Positions 34,443 to 47,689 of a stretch of DNA of 64,000 nucleotides are shown piece by piece. Location: positions 18,073,001 to 18,137,000 of the forward strand of contig NC_083384.1 in the NCBI RefSeq assembly GCF_031755915.1, given 5' to 3'. Within the stretch, counting starts at the first letter, position 1, and every line of letters begins with the position of its first letter. Below the pieces are notes generated by a model. The model saw only the letters and a program-made list of their open reading frames with translations. It made no database searches and was not told the origin of the DNA. Origin of the DNA: Ziziphus jujuba. Taxonomy: Eukaryota > Streptophyta > Magnoliopsida > Rosales > Rhamnaceae. The position numbers and the translations under genes were made by a program.

Positions 34443-37400
34443 ATGGAGATGAAATTTTTTAATCCTAAATCCGTGTCTCCTTCTGAGATAGTCCATATGG
34501 GAAGAATGTACTCGAGCTCATTTTCGAGTTTCAGACATTTTGGTGTGAAACTCTCTCCGCAGTTCTGTTCTTGCAAAGGTAAATGTTTTACAATATACTA
34601 TTGATTTGAGATGTAAATATTTCCTAGATTTGTTTCTTTTTCCTTCATTTTGGATCATGGCTGTCAAACAGAGTTTATGATGCATTTCAACCTCAAAATT
34701 TTTCTTCTGTTGAAGTATTTGATAGTTTCAACTTTAGCTGTCCTGTTCCTAAGTTGGTCATTTATGAGTTTGGTTTCCATATTTTGATAAAATTAGCAAT
34801 ATTCTAAAATCCACTTTCATTTCCGTGTTTTAAAAAAAGCTTGAGCTTTTATCTCGACGCTTGAACTAGAAATGAGCTCATGTGAGTTATGGAGAAATGA
34901 AAACTCATCTTTCTTCAATGATGTTTTCAGGGTCAGCTCCCAAAGTTTCTTATTCTAATAATATCTATCTGTCAAAAGAAGCCATTGATGGAGGGGATAT
35001 AGTTGCAGCAGAAACTTGTGTATATCGGATTAATGGCACAACTGGGGCAAGTTCAAATCTGTTATCGAGGGAGACGAGAGTACTTGATGCGGTTGATGAT
35101 CAGTATGGGGGAGTTGTTGTTGATCCTGAAAAGTTACCAGCAAACCCAAGTGCTTTTGGTCATATTCTTCATTACTCTCTCTCTCATTGGAAAAAGAAGG
35201 TAACCATTGCACATGGATAAACAACAAAGTAGTTGATAAAAGATATGAGATAATGAAAATGGAACTTATATAGCTGTATTGAGGCAATAAACAGATTCTT
35301 AATGAGCTGTAGAGTCTTCCCTAATAGTTGAGCTAAACTTTTAGCTAGGAAGCTGATTGGTACAATCTTTAATCACATGAAGTTTCATTTTTTGATCGTA
35401 AAAAAGTAACAGCTTCCATTTTGCGTATAGTCCTGAAGGTGGATTTTTAGTTTAACCTCACCAACAGCTCATGCAAATGACATGTTTATGGATTTCTGAG
35501 GATAGATGAACATCGATTTTTAATGAGAATCATGATGGGACTCTACAATTTCAACTCTAGTTTTGGTTCTTCTTCCCACTGTATAGTTTCAGGAAATTCA
35601 CAATCTGAAGTGATACGACTGCAGGGGAAGAAAGGAATTTGGCTAAAGTTGCCAGTAGAAAGATCTGACCTTGTCCCAGCTGCTGTGAAGGTAACTCTGA
35701 CAACATTTAGACCTTGTTTTCTTGAAGTGAAAGTGCATTGTGATTCATTGTTGAAACTTTAACTAGATTGGTAAAAGTTTCACAAATTAACTTGCACAAA
35801 AGTATGTTCACGCATCAGAATCCTGAATGCTTTCTTTCAACTTATCTCTTCATTTATTGAAGAGCCATATTATCTCTGAGTTTGAGTCAATTGATTTCAG
35901 GAAGGCTTTGAATACCACCACGCAGAACGAGGATATGTGATGTTAACATATTGGATTCCTGAAGGTCCTTGTATGCTACCTGCCAATGCTTCACACCAAG
36001 TAGGTGTTGGAGGATTCGTCATCAATGACAAATATGAGGTATGCTTGCTTCTGGAAATATTGTGGATAGAAAAACTAACCCAAGCTCTCCATTTCACTGA
36101 TATAAACAAATGAAAGGCAATTCATCTGCTTTGGATGTTTTATAATGTTTATTTCTGGTAATCCAATTATATTTGTTTCCTAAGACAATGATCTATTGTT
36201 ACTTAAATCTTGAAGAATATTAACAGCAAATTATCAAGTAAGAACTCTTTAAATCATATTTTATTTTATTTTTATTTTCTTATAGTGTTTCCTATAATCC
36301 TAGACATAACTGCAGTTCCTGAACCAGACTGAAATTTTATCTTTGATCTTCTTTGGCATAAAAGTCCTGCTGTCTTATTACAGAATCAAACATAATAACT
36401 AAACCATACACTAAACTTTTCTCAGTTCAGATAACTAGGCAACTTGGCAGATTAAAATGATATTAGATTTTTTTTAGTTACTTTGAAAGAGAACTGCAAC
36501 TGGCATAATAACGAATAGTTAAAGTTTTGGCAATCATCTTTTACCTGTCAGAAAGTCTTCATTTGTTTCCTAATATATAATTCTCTAGTCCAATTTTACT
36601 CTTATTTATTTATTTATTTATTTTATCTGAAATGACAACTTGATAAGTCTTCTGATTTCACTAGGAAAACAGATTTGTTAAACATTTCTGTCACAAGTTT
36701 AATTGGCCAACTCATCTTCCAGTATTTCCCTTCAAATTTTTTGCAGGATCTGTTTTATGGATATTAGGGCTGAACATGTAGTTCAGTGAGCATTCAGGTC
36801 CAATAATACGGATACATCAGTATCTTTTAACCAATCTCATTTCTATGACTTCATAAGTCATTCAGAACTTCTTGATGTTCTATTTCTGTCAATTAAAAAG
36901 AATCTGAAAGCAATCTCATTGGCAATAGCTACTTGGAATTAAAAAAGAAAATAAACCATGCAGTGCTCTTAGTGCATAGCTAATATACTACTCTATCTCC
37001 TATATTTTAACTTGTGCATGCACTTGTCTGCCCTTTGTTCAAATTTAATACTAAAACCATATATCTTATGGGTAGAACAGGTACTTGTGGTTCAAGAGAA
37101 ACATTGTGCTCCTCCATCAGCTGGTCTTTGGAAAATTCCAACTGGATTTATTCTTGAGGTAGTATCTTAGAGTTTTGGCTCTGACTAGAGTTTTTCTCAG
37201 AAGCCTCTAATTTTAGCATCAAAATCATTGAAATATTGGCTTTATTTTTTCTTTTTTTGGTTTTCCTTTTTCATGTAATTCTTGGTCAATTATTGTTTTG
37301 ACAACAGGCAGAGGAAATTTTCACAGGAGCAGTGAGAGAAGTCAAGGAGGAAACTGGAGTAAGAAATTTGTTGATTCTGGTCCATCGAGGATCAACAATA

Positions 37401-38762
37401 GTTACAAGTCTTTCAAGATGTGTCATACCGTATGATATTTCTTTCCAGTTCTTCAGTAATTTAATTAGCAGCATTTCGTTTTTACTGCAGATTGATACAG
37501 AGTTTGTCGAAGTAATAGCATTCAGGTAATGATAATAAGCTATGGTTATTTTTTTTTTTTTTCCCCAGATTCCATTACGAACCATTTAAAGCAAAAGTAA
37601 CTATTATTTAATGTCTAGAAAATGATTACCTCTATGGTTATAAGATGTGTTCTACCACTTTATTAACTGGTATGCAATATAGTCTTGGAGTACAATGCTT
37701 CTAATAAGTTACTGATAAGAATTGCAATAGGACATATTATTATACTTTTTTTTTTGTTTTTTTTTTTTTTTTTCCTTTTCCTTTTCTTTTCTTTTCTTTT
37801 CCTACAAGTTATTATAATAGATTTGGCAACCATTCTCCTATAAAATACAATAATCTAATGTTTTCTCTAACTTCAATTCCAGGCATGCTCACAATGTGGC
37901 TTTCCAAAAGTCTGATTTGTTCTTCATCTGCATGCTAAGACCCCTATCATCTCAGATCATTGTTGATGATTTTGAAATTCACGCAGCCAAGGTAAATCTC
38001 CAATCTTGAAAACACCACCAGGGTGCCTTTCCAATTTGTTTTTCTTCTCTCCTTGCATACCCTTTACAATTCTTGCTGATCACCATATACCAATTACTTC
38101 TTTGAGCCATCTATAAAAGAAGATTGTTTGCACTCTCAGAAGATTAAGAAGGGAAAGTAGAGTGAGTTGGGTTTCGAAGTTGATTTTTTGAATTTTATCC
38201 AAGTTTCTAGAGTTTCCTTTTGTTCCTTAATCTTCTTGATTTGCTGACGAAGCACCATTGTTTCTTTTGGTAAGCAATTAAGAACCGCAAACTAGAGGTT
38301 TATTTGATAAAGTCATGGAATATAGTCAGGCTGTAAAAATTAACCAGAAGTAGTGAACTAGATATGAGCTTGTTGCTCCTTTCTTCGTCCATAGGTTGGA
38401 TACATATGCCAGCTAGCTCTCTTTATTCATACAATTTCCTTTCAACGCAAATAGACAAGAAAAAAATATTTTTCCAACGGATTTACAGATTTGTTCGAGG
38501 ATTTGGCTGCCATGATTTTGTTCTGACTTCAGAATGTTGTTATACACATATGCAGTGGATGCCTCTAGTTGAGTTTGTGAAGCAACCTCTTATACAAGAA
38601 GACTGCATGTTCAAGAAAATAATTGACATTTGCATTGCTCGGCTAGGGAAGCGTTATTGTGGGTTATCTGCTCATCATCTGGTCTCGAAATTTGATGGTA
38701 AGCCATCATCCTTGTACTACAATGTTACAGAAGATCCTAATTTCAACTGTATAGGTGACTGA
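34443..38762 (+). CDS. NUDT8-like: Nudix hydrolase (NUDT8/NUDT2-like)
   Basis: Nudix enzymes hydrolyse nucleoside diphosphates linked to other moieties, such as NADH, ADP-ribose or CoA derivatives. My model has nine exons: 34443-34578, 34931-35199, 35625-35690, 35901-36038, 37081-37158, 37308-37358, 37491-37525, 37883-37991 and 38556-38762. All have GT-AG junctions, giving an unbroken 362-aa protein, similar to Arabidopsis NUDT8 in length. The start is the first ATG after an in-frame stop at 34416; a second ATG is at 34497. The N terminus is Ser- and basic-rich (MYSSSFSSFRHFGVKL), suggesting an organelle transit peptide. Residues 70-200 hold the plant pre-Nudix region (GIWLKLP, EGFEYHHAERGYVMLTYWIP). 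The Nudix box at 225-247 is perfect (G-x5-E-x7-REVKEETGI), with metal-binding E240, E243 and E244. The 3' end is KPSSLYYN...NCIGD. The final exon has a GT-like GGTAAG at 38697 that could allow alternative splicing. The substrate cannot be read from sequence. Confidence 0.93.
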
Positions 38763-40519
38763 AGCGCACAGCTATGACCATGCACATATCTTCCATGAAA
38801 TGCATTTCTTGCTCCTTTGTAAAGACCAAATGATGCTATGCAGCCTTAAAACCCCGGCCATACTATCTTTAACAAATAATTAACATGTAATTTACAATGA
38901 TCTTTGTGCTGTAAATATGCCTCCTGTAAAAGCTGTTATGTGCGTTTATGTCATCCTTGCGCGCTGTTGTATATTTGCCTGGTATGATTATGCAATGTTG
39001 TTTCCTACCATGACCATTACATTTTCAGTGTTGCTAAAGATGTTTTTACTGAACCTCTTTGAACAGTAATTACAAGTTTATTAAATTTTTCTATGTATCT
39101 TTAAAATAATAAATTTTGGGCACATACACAGTTTCTAATTCATTTCTTTGAGGCTGAACTTGTACTTAGCATATTTCATGACATGAAAAATGAAAATGTG
39201 TGACCAAATGTATGTCGCACCAGATAACAATGAAAATAGATTGTATCATGCAAATAGGAACTGAAGTAACTTATGTTTTATTTTTTAAGATATTTTCTAT
39301 GTGTAATTTTAATGAAATGGAGAAAATAGAAATTGGCTTGTTTGAAATGCTAGACTATACAGGATTATTTAAATTTTTTATGGGATCAAATTTAAAGTAG
39401 TCTAGTCTAATCTAGACAAAAAAGTATGTATAATGTTGAATGCACTGTCTTATATTTACTGGAAGAATATTCATTGTGGTAAAAATGGAAAAAAAATAAA
39501 AAATTAAAAGTGAAAAAAAGAAGTTGAAAAATAAAATAAAAAAGAGCTTAAGGAAAATCTACATTTTTAAGAAGCAAAATGTAAAGAAGCATATATATCA
39601 TGCAGGTAAGGAAATAATTGCCCACCAATTGGTCAAAGCAGAACATCTTTGGGTGGTATGGCCTCTTCATTTTTTCAACCAAGTCAAGTAGTTAATTCTT
39701 TACCAACAAAAAGAGTCAAGTAGTTAACCAACATTTCCAAGTCCAATAGGCAAAATATGGGCAATGGCATGGTTTGAGATGTTGATGATGCCAATAGGCA
39801 ATAGAAGACATTTTCAAAATTCAGATAGTGCAATATTCACTGACAGTAGGTCACATATTATTATCATATAGAATAATGCTATCATGACCAGTGAAACCAA
39901 TACCTAACATGCTAACTTAATTGATGGAGCACTATAAATTTATTTATTTTTATAATAATATTATAGAACCATCAAATCTATCCTATAGTAAACATTTCTC
40001 GTTCGCCCTAACAGTATTTTTGAAAATTTGAAAAACTTTAAATAAAATCAATTAATACGCATCATATGCTAATTCCATAGTGATAATCACTATTTTTTAT
40101 TTTTTGGCTGAAAGCGATGGTCACTACTGTCAAAAAACAGTAATATTCTATTATTATGTAAATGGTTCATAACTATCAGGTCCTTCATTTTCTAATATCC
40201 CAGGGTCTTAGCTCCTTAGAGACTAGGGAACAGGCCTGCACATTTCTTTCAATGAGCTTCTTATGGTACACCCAGTTGAAGTCTGCGAAATTTTCATCTA
40301 AACCTATAATGTTTTGGGGGATACTTGGAACCCAAATAGAATATTCTCACCCTCAAATCTGTCAACAAGTTGGAACAGCTGGACCTGCTGAAATCCAAGG
40401 AGTAATTCCTGCAAAACTATCCAAAAATAGAGCCTCCAAATCAACACGGTTTAGCTTTGCTGAGTTTTACAACAACTTACAAATATTTTTTTTGGCATAA
40501 AATATTGAATACTAATTAA

Positions 40520-40553
<34 letters not shown>

Positions 40554-42664
40554 GTACACTAATTAAGCCTTGTTTTTACATACATTTTGTTATGCTACCT
40601 AAACACTCTAAATGGATAAACAATACGATATGATTAACTATAATTATATACAAATAATATTATAATATAATTGAAAATTAAATAAATTTTACAAAAAATT
40701 ATGCTGCATATTGTCCCAACATTTTGAGTAAAAAAACATGAGATAATAATAAAATACAAAAACTAAAATAATTAATATCAAATTAATGAATTCAAAACTC
40801 TTTAAATATCGTTATATATTTATTTCAATTATAATATTAATTTTTAAACAAAACATATAATTTTTTAAACGTAATATGAAAATTTAAAGGTATTATTATC
40901 CATATTTTTACATTAGATATGATATATTAAATGTAAGTAGATAAATAGTTTAAGATGATTTAAATAATTTAAGATTTTTTTGGGTAAAATTCAAAGATTT
41001 GTTTAAAATATAATATAATGAGTTACAAGTTTTAAACTGTAAAGCAAATATAAAATACAAATGCTAATGTACTCCTTCAATTTTCACAATATAGTCACCC
41101 AAAAAGAAAATTTTATTTCAACCTTTTACTAGTAGAATAAACATTACCGGTATAATTAAGAGAGGGTAATTGACGTATTTCCCCTCTAAATTAAACATGC
41201 TTAAAACATAGTTTAGTTGTTAAATATTTTTTTTTATTTTTAAATTTAAATTTTACTTGTATAAATAATTTTTAAATTGATAATATTTTTAATATTTTAA
41301 AAATATATTTTCAAAAATTAAAATGTCAAAAAAATAATTAAAATTGTTGAGTTGAAAACAGACCAATCACCCATTAAAATAAGTTTGAAATATTTAAATG
41401 AAATATGTCTTTTTCTGTCTAATCGCCTGATTTTCCGCAGCCAACCCGCAAAATTCCGGAATGTCAGACATTTGAAGCTTGCTGCAAATTTAACAGCACC
41501 ATTGTAATTGTAGAATGAGACTTATTTAGTTCTGAAACTTCCATTTTGCCACTGATTTTCTTTGGTCTTGTCATGTTAAAACAATAAATTGTATTGTTTA
41601 TGTATGGGACGAGAGGGCCAATTATGAGAGCATTTCTTTGCATATGGAAAAAAAGTTACTTGGTCTTTTTTTTTTTTTTTTTTTTTTTTTCCAATTTTTT
41701 TTTATTGCATACAACACAAAGAAGTTTGAACGTTTGAAAATAAAGCATTTATGATATTATTATAATATATTGTCAATATCATCATTATGTTGAGATTTTT
41801 AACTACTTGAATAGTTGTGGAAAAAACAAGGATAAAGAATAGGGAATAGATGAAAATTACCTGTGTAATTAGATTTTTTGAAACAATATATATATATTGA
41901 AAAGAAGGTTTAAAGCGTCAACATTTTAAGTCTATAAAATAAAATTACACCTTTGAGAAAAAGGTCAATCGGATTTCAAATTCTAAATTTGAGGAAAGAA
42001 AATGACTATTTGATCTTTGATGCAAATTTAAAAATCAACGTAAAAAATTTTCCAGGCAAGTTGACCTATGATTCCAATAAAAGAAATAATTTATTAATCT
42101 TTTATATTGAAATGGTAAAGACCATTTTATTTTATTTTATTTTTATAAATAAAAATAGAAACAGACTATTATGGCCTATTTTAGTGATATATGGCTGAGA
42201 CCAAGGGCAATTTTTCATTGTTCCATTTATTGTCTTTTTAGAGATTTTAAACTTCATTAATTACTTAATTCAAATCAAATTCAGACAAAAAAAAAAAAAA
42301 AGGAACTGACAAGGCAATGATTGCCCCTCACGGAAATTTAAACGAACAAAATAGCTACAAATTTCAGGTCGCTGATCGAAACCCATTGCGCTCCAGAATT
42401 TCCCCGATTAACTTTTTTCTCGATTCCTATGTTTTCTCGGCCACCAAACAGAATTTGAGTTAGGGTTTTGTGGCTTTTTTCTTGCGCTTGGGCAACTTTG
42501 TATTTTCTTATCCTTTTTGCTTTTATAGTCTTTTTCTTGGATTATTATCATCATTATTATTATTATTATTATTATTTTTTAATTTTTTTGTGGTGCAAAG
42601 AATCATGAGCTTGTGATTCTTCGAACCCAATTTTGAGCAATTGAGGGCTGGCGATTCAATAACA
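38763..42664. other. Intergenic region between the Nudix and DeSI-like genes
   Basis: 3' untranslated sequence of the Nudix gene probably runs to about 39,070, where AATAATAAATTTT could serve as polyadenylation signal. The rest is AT-rich with long T runs (40,528-40,550; 41,666-41,690). The plus ORF 40,162-40,500 (WYTQLKSAKFSS, GTQIEYSHPQICQQVG) matches nothing I recognise. The last 300 bp (42,350-42,660) are the promoter/leader of the downstream gene and include an (ATT)n run at about 42,545-42,575. Confidence 0.5.
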
Positions 42665-45600
42665 ATGCGATTGTTTCCGTCGAGCTCTAGCTCGAGCTCG
42701 AACTCGGAGAAGGAAATGAGTAATGGTAAAGCAAATCGCACCCTTGTGTACCTCAATGTCTACGATCTCACGCCTGTAAATAACTACATGTACTTGTTCG
42801 GCCTCGGGATCTACCATTCAGGCATCGAAGGTATGCGAATTTCACTTTTTCTTTTGATTTTTTGAAGAAATGCGAAATGGGCTGCTATCCATTTTTGGTT
42901 TTGCTGCTATTTGAATGTGAATAAATTCGATGGTTATGAAGGAATCTTGAGGAATTACTTTAAGGGGGAAAAAGAAAAAGCTTGCTTTAGATTAAATGGA
43001 AACTAGGAAGAATTTGGACCCTCTTACAGGTTTAAATTTCTACAAAAATTGACCAATTTTGGGAGTTTTGAAGTCTAGTTTAATATTGACATTGCACTGG
43101 TTTTGTTGGGCATCATTGGAGGCATGTGGCATATATTCTAATTGTATATCATGTTCCTCTAATAAGTTCAGAAGTTGTTTTATTTTAGATAATTGCCTTG
43201 ATGATAACAATTATTCGTAGAGTGAATTATCTCGAAACAAAAATTAGTTTTGAATTATTTTTTCTGCAGGCTTTGTTGCGCTTTTGTTAAGTTATTTGTC
43301 TTATCATGCTGAAGATGCAATATTTCTCCCTGATATATAGATGCATGGATGTGTATTTCTCCTTTTAGGTTGTACTTGTAACTATTTTTGCTTAGTTTGA
43401 AAGGTCTATTTGAAATTTGGAACACTGTTGTATACTAGATTTGTGACTAGAGATTGTTTGTTGAGATCTACTACAACAACTGCTAGAAAAGGTGACGGTA
43501 TATTTTAGATTTTAATGTTGCTTTATAGAGAATTCAAAAAGACCAGGTTGGTTTGAGATTATATTTTGATAAAATTGCACTTCAGGGTGAGACTTCTGCA
43601 ATAAGTTAGTAGGAGGCATTTGAAATGTTGTCTTATTGGAACATCCCATTATACAAAGGGTTCTTTGCAGAGACAATATCGAGAATGCATGTGTACGGAT
43701 GTTGTGAATAAAAAAATAATGTGGCATTGTAACCTGTGAACTCTTTATTTGAAACTTTATGATGTATAGTTTAATTATATAAAATATTGTAGGAGTGAAA
43801 ATACCCTACAAGTCAAAGAGGAAAATCATCTTATTGGAAATCTTTGATTTGGTATTGCTTGACCATGTCTAGGTTAATACTATAAAGCTACATTGACCTC
43901 CCGTTTCCCTGTTTCCAGGAAATTGGTATACTGCTACTGAAAGATGAGATTAAGAAGCAGTTTGGAAGTATAATTGTGTTGAAATTTATATTTTAACTAG
44001 GAAGCTAGCTTGATACCTACTTTCATAATTCTTATCGGTTCATTCTTAAACTTGTGTTGTTAACAGAAGAAACTTTGTACCAGTGGCAATGTTTGCAATG
44101 TTATTATATATCTTGTAGAACTCTATAGTAACCTGATATTCTCTTTACATTTTTTGCATGTTTACTGGTTTTTTTAAACTGGGAGACTTGAGGGAGAATC
44201 AAAAGAACTTTTACTTTCAAAATTTGAGAATAGATTAAACAAATTCTTTTATAATTAGGATACCCTATTGGTGGCTAAGAAAAGCCCAAATTGCTAGTTG
44301 GGATTAGTTTTGTACAAAAAATGGCGTAATGTTGAAAGTTCTTTAAAATATGCCATATGTTTACATGGGTTACTGAGTGGATATGAAGAAAAGGATTAGA
44401 ACATTATTTTGAGGTTTATTTGTTAAGTATTTGAGTTACATGGGTTACTGAGTGGGTATAAATAAAAGGATTAGAGCATTATTTTGAGGTTTATTTGTTG
44501 AGTATTTGAGTTCCCATTTTTATGATAATGGTGATATTCAAAATGGTACTTTTGTGTTTCAATAAGTTTAGATGTTTTAGCAAGATGATGTGCTGAATCA
44601 ATGGTATTACCAAATTCTGTTTTAACTTGTGCGTAAAGATGGGTTGATGCTAACCTTGGGGTTGACTGGTCAGTTGGTAATTTAATCTTTGTCTATGGAG
44701 AAACTTTCATATAATGACAGCATCCTTTACAAAGGAATGCATATGGTATTGAGGTTGCTGGATCAAAGGTCTTGTCTCCTTGCCACACATTAGTGCATGA
44801 CCGCATCCTAATCATGTGAGTTTTGAACTGCATTTTCACATTTATACTGAATTTGGGGGAGACTGATAAGGCATTGTTGAGACTTGGATCTGCCTAATTT
44901 GGTTGTACATTGATACTTAATACTAGATTGATCATTTGAAAAACCCAACTTCCCTCTGTTAGAGTAAAAAGTTGTTAGATGGGGCGTTCATTGTTACAAG
45001 CTCAGTTTGATGTTTAAGCAATGTTGATGATGCTATGGTTCGGGATATGGAAAATAATATGGGAGATAATGGTAGATTGATCATTTGAAAAACCCAACTT
45101 CCCTATGTTGCAGTAAAAAAGTTGTTAGATGAGGCATTCATTGTTACAAGCTTGGTTTGATTTTAAGCAATCTTGGTGTTGCTATGGGTCGGGATGTGGA
45201 AAATAATATAACTTCAATACCTGAGTTTTGCTCGAGAAGAAAATAAAAAACACTGGAAACTCGCATTACTTTCATTAACTTTATAAACTTAGATGTTTGT
45301 GGGTTTTAGGACTCTTGGCCTAGCTGAAGAGAATATGCTTAATTAGAGAGAGAAGAGTAGTTACATATTTCAAGTAAATAGATGCATTAAGTATTATGAG
45401 CAAATAGATGCACTTAATACAGAGTAAATAGATGCATTAAATGGTAATATGACTAATGGGTCTATAGTCTAAGTGCGTGTATCAAAGATTATGATAGATG
45501 CATTATGTACTAACTGAGAGTTTTTTCTAACTACTCAGAAGTTGTCAACCCCAAAGGTAAAGTACAATTTCCCTTATTTATGAAGTAGTGTAATCGGTAT

Positions 45601-47353
45601 TAGACTAAATTACTTTCTGGGTTTGGTATTTGTGAGTTATCAATTTCCCTTATTTATGAAGTAGTGTAATAGGTATTAGACTAAATTACTTTCTGGGTTT
45701 GGTATTTGTGAGTTATCAATCTTGGACAGTCAACTTTCTTTTAGTTCTCAGACAAAAAAACCTATGTTTTAGATTTCACAAAGTAGTTATCCAGGTATGC
45801 AGCATGTCTACTCTCCATTTAGTTGTGCATTAACGTACAAGTGCAGTAATTATGCTTCAGTGCACTGGTCTCGCATTTATTTTTGTTTGCTCTTGGTTTT
45901 AGACAAGCTACTTTTTACTTTTTATTTTCTGATCCCCCTCCCCTTCTTAGTATACATATGTATTAAGTTAATTGAGTAGTTGGTAGTTTCTCCCTGAAAT
46001 CATTTTGATCAAATTACTTGTGAATAGACCTAATATGGTTCTATTGGTTTTGACAAGCAGCGCATGGTATGGAGTATGGCTTTGGAGCACACGAGTACCC
46101 TACCAGTGGGGTGTTTGAGGTGGAACCAAGAAGTTGCCCTGGATTTATCTTTAGACGATCTGTGTTGCTGGGAAGCACTGATTTGTCTCGTGCAGAATTT
46201 CGATCATTTATGGAGCACCTATCTGGAAAATACCATGGGGACACTTACCATTTGATTGCGAAAAATTGTAACCATTTTACTGATGAAGTTTGTATTCAGC
46301 TTACTGGAAAGCCTATTCCTGGATGGGTGAATCGCCTTGCCCGTGTTGGTAAGAGAATATTCTCTTCTTGCCACATAAACTGAGAAATTTCCTTGAAGTT
46401 GAAAAGGTCTCTTCAACATTGGTGATAAAATAATTGGCAAACTCTTGTTTTCTAGTCTGCTACTGCACTATTACTGCATGGTTTTTTATTGACCTAGCTC
46501 TAGATTTGCTTGGTTGTATAAGTATATGTCAACCACTATATTAGATCATATTTAGGTGAACACAGTGTCCATTCCATATGGCAGTTGAACATAGTATGGA
46601 TACTGAGGGTGAAGACTGCATGGCTGACCTATTTCTATCATTTGAATTTAAATTAGATATTCATTTACCTGACTATGGATTTTTTTGAAGTTTCAGGTTC
46701 TTTCTGTAATTGTCTTCTGCCTGAAAGCATTCAGATATCTGCAGTGAGACATCTTCCTGATCACCCAGCATATTCAGGTGAGATTGAATTGGCAATCGTG
46801 GTTCTGCCTTTTTGTTGAGCTTGATTTTCTTAAGAACACTATGCCTATTATCTTTCCAAGAGAAAGAAGAGCAAATAAAAATAAAAATACAGGTCATAAT
46901 GCTTAGGCATGTTTATTTAGCCAAACCCCGCAGTAACCTGTGGAATACAGGTTTTCTTCAAGTTGCGAATCTGCAATTCTTGGGCAATAGAAGAAGGTTA
47001 ATTAAATTGTTTTTAGCATGGCTATATGATAATCTGCAGGTCCTGATATGAAAATATTAGTTTTATAATTAACAATTAAAAACATTAGTTTTATAATTAA
47101 CAATCTGCAACTAATACAACTTTTCTTTGGATTATAGGGTAATGATGTTGAATTAGTAGTTGATCCATCTCGTCAATGAAAATTTTCTTGTTTTGCTTGA
47201 ATTTATACAGATGATGATGGATCAGAATCTCTTGCATCATCTGGATCAGCAGAAAGTGAAGAGCATCCGGATCATCATCTGCTTACCACGCCAAATGCTG
47301 ATGTTGCATTCCTAAAGGAAAAACCAGTCAGGCTAGCAAGGGAACTCCTTTAA
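42665..47353 (+). CDS. DeSI-like PPPDE-family cysteine peptidase
   Basis: PPPDE-domain proteins (DeSI family) are thiol isopeptidases acting on SUMO or ubiquitin conjugates. This one resembles plant deSI-like proteins such as At4g17486. The model has four exons: 42665-42830, 46061-46348, 46697-46777 and 47211-47353, all GT-AG, giving 225 aa. A Ser-rich N terminus precedes the domain, which starts at VYLNVYDLTPVNNYMYLFGLG. The catalytic pair is H51 (GIYHSGIEAHGMEYGFGAHE) and C125 (YHLIAKNCNHFTDEVC). Supporting motifs are GVFEVEPRSCPGF, and IPGWVNRLARVG at the domain end. The C-terminal tail has SDDDGSESLASSGSAESEEH, acidic and probably phosphorylated or disordered. Intron 1 is 3.2 kb and full of tandem duplications. 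Reading through the second donor would give a short RVGKRIFSSCHIN tail. Nothing suggests loss of function. Confidence 0.93.
44361..44510. repeat. 75-bp tandem duplication in DeSI intron 1
   Basis: TTACATGGGTTACTGAGTGG begins at 44361 and again at 44436. Both copies continue through AAAAGGATTAGA and TTTTGAGGTTTATTTGTT, with few mismatches. Confidence 0.85.
44924..45220. repeat. 149-bp tandem duplication in DeSI intron 1
   Basis: TAGATTGATCATTTGAAAAA starts at 44924 and at 45073. Both copies end with GGGAT(A/G)TGGAAAATAATAT. They differ by about a dozen substitutions and indels. Confidence 0.85.
45371..45442. repeat. Short triple repeat in DeSI intron 1
   Basis: AAATAGATGCA(T/C)TTAA-type words occur three times (about 45,377, 45,402 and 45,425), with a fourth weaker AGATGCATTA near 45,497. 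Confidence 0.7.
45565..45717. repeat. 76-bp tandem duplication in DeSI intron 1
   Basis: CAATTTCCCTTATTTATGAA starts at 45565 and at 45641. The copies are almost identical (one C/A change at TAAT(C/A)GGTATT), which indicates a very recent event. Confidence 0.9.
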
Positions 47354-47689
47354 TATCTGTCTGCAATTCTTAATCACTTTTTTTTTTTTTTTTTTTGGGT
47401 GTTCTTGTTTGTTCATTGTTATCCAAGTGTTTCGGGAAACATTTCGTAGAGTATTTATTAAAAAAAAGAAAAAAGAAAAAAAAGAAGTTCCGGGGAACAT
47501 GTCTCAAGTGATATGTTTGGGTGTTTGAATTATAATCTCAACCCAAGATTTGTCTGTTGCCTTGTTCAGAAAATGTGCGATTTTTTTTTTTAATTTTTTT
47601 TGATAAAATGCATGATTGATTCCGCATGGTGATAAAGAAGTTTCAAGTTTATTAAGTTTATGGTTTCTTCAGAGAATATATATTGCGTT
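47354..47689. other. 3' flank of the DeSI-like gene
   Basis: Probable 3' untranslated region with T-rich tracts at 47,379-47,396 and 47,580-47,600. I see no distinct polyadenylation signal beyond AT-rich words. Confidence 0.45.

Noticed and set aside
38697..38702. GGTAAG in the last Nudix exon considered as an obligatory donor
   Set aside because: Reading through gives KPSSLYYN...NCIGD, a typical family C terminus, and a clean stop, so splicing there is not needed.
40162..40500. 112-aa plus-strand ORF considered as an LRR or transposon fragment
   Set aside because: Neither strand gives a consistent family pattern, and there are no splice or element signals around it.
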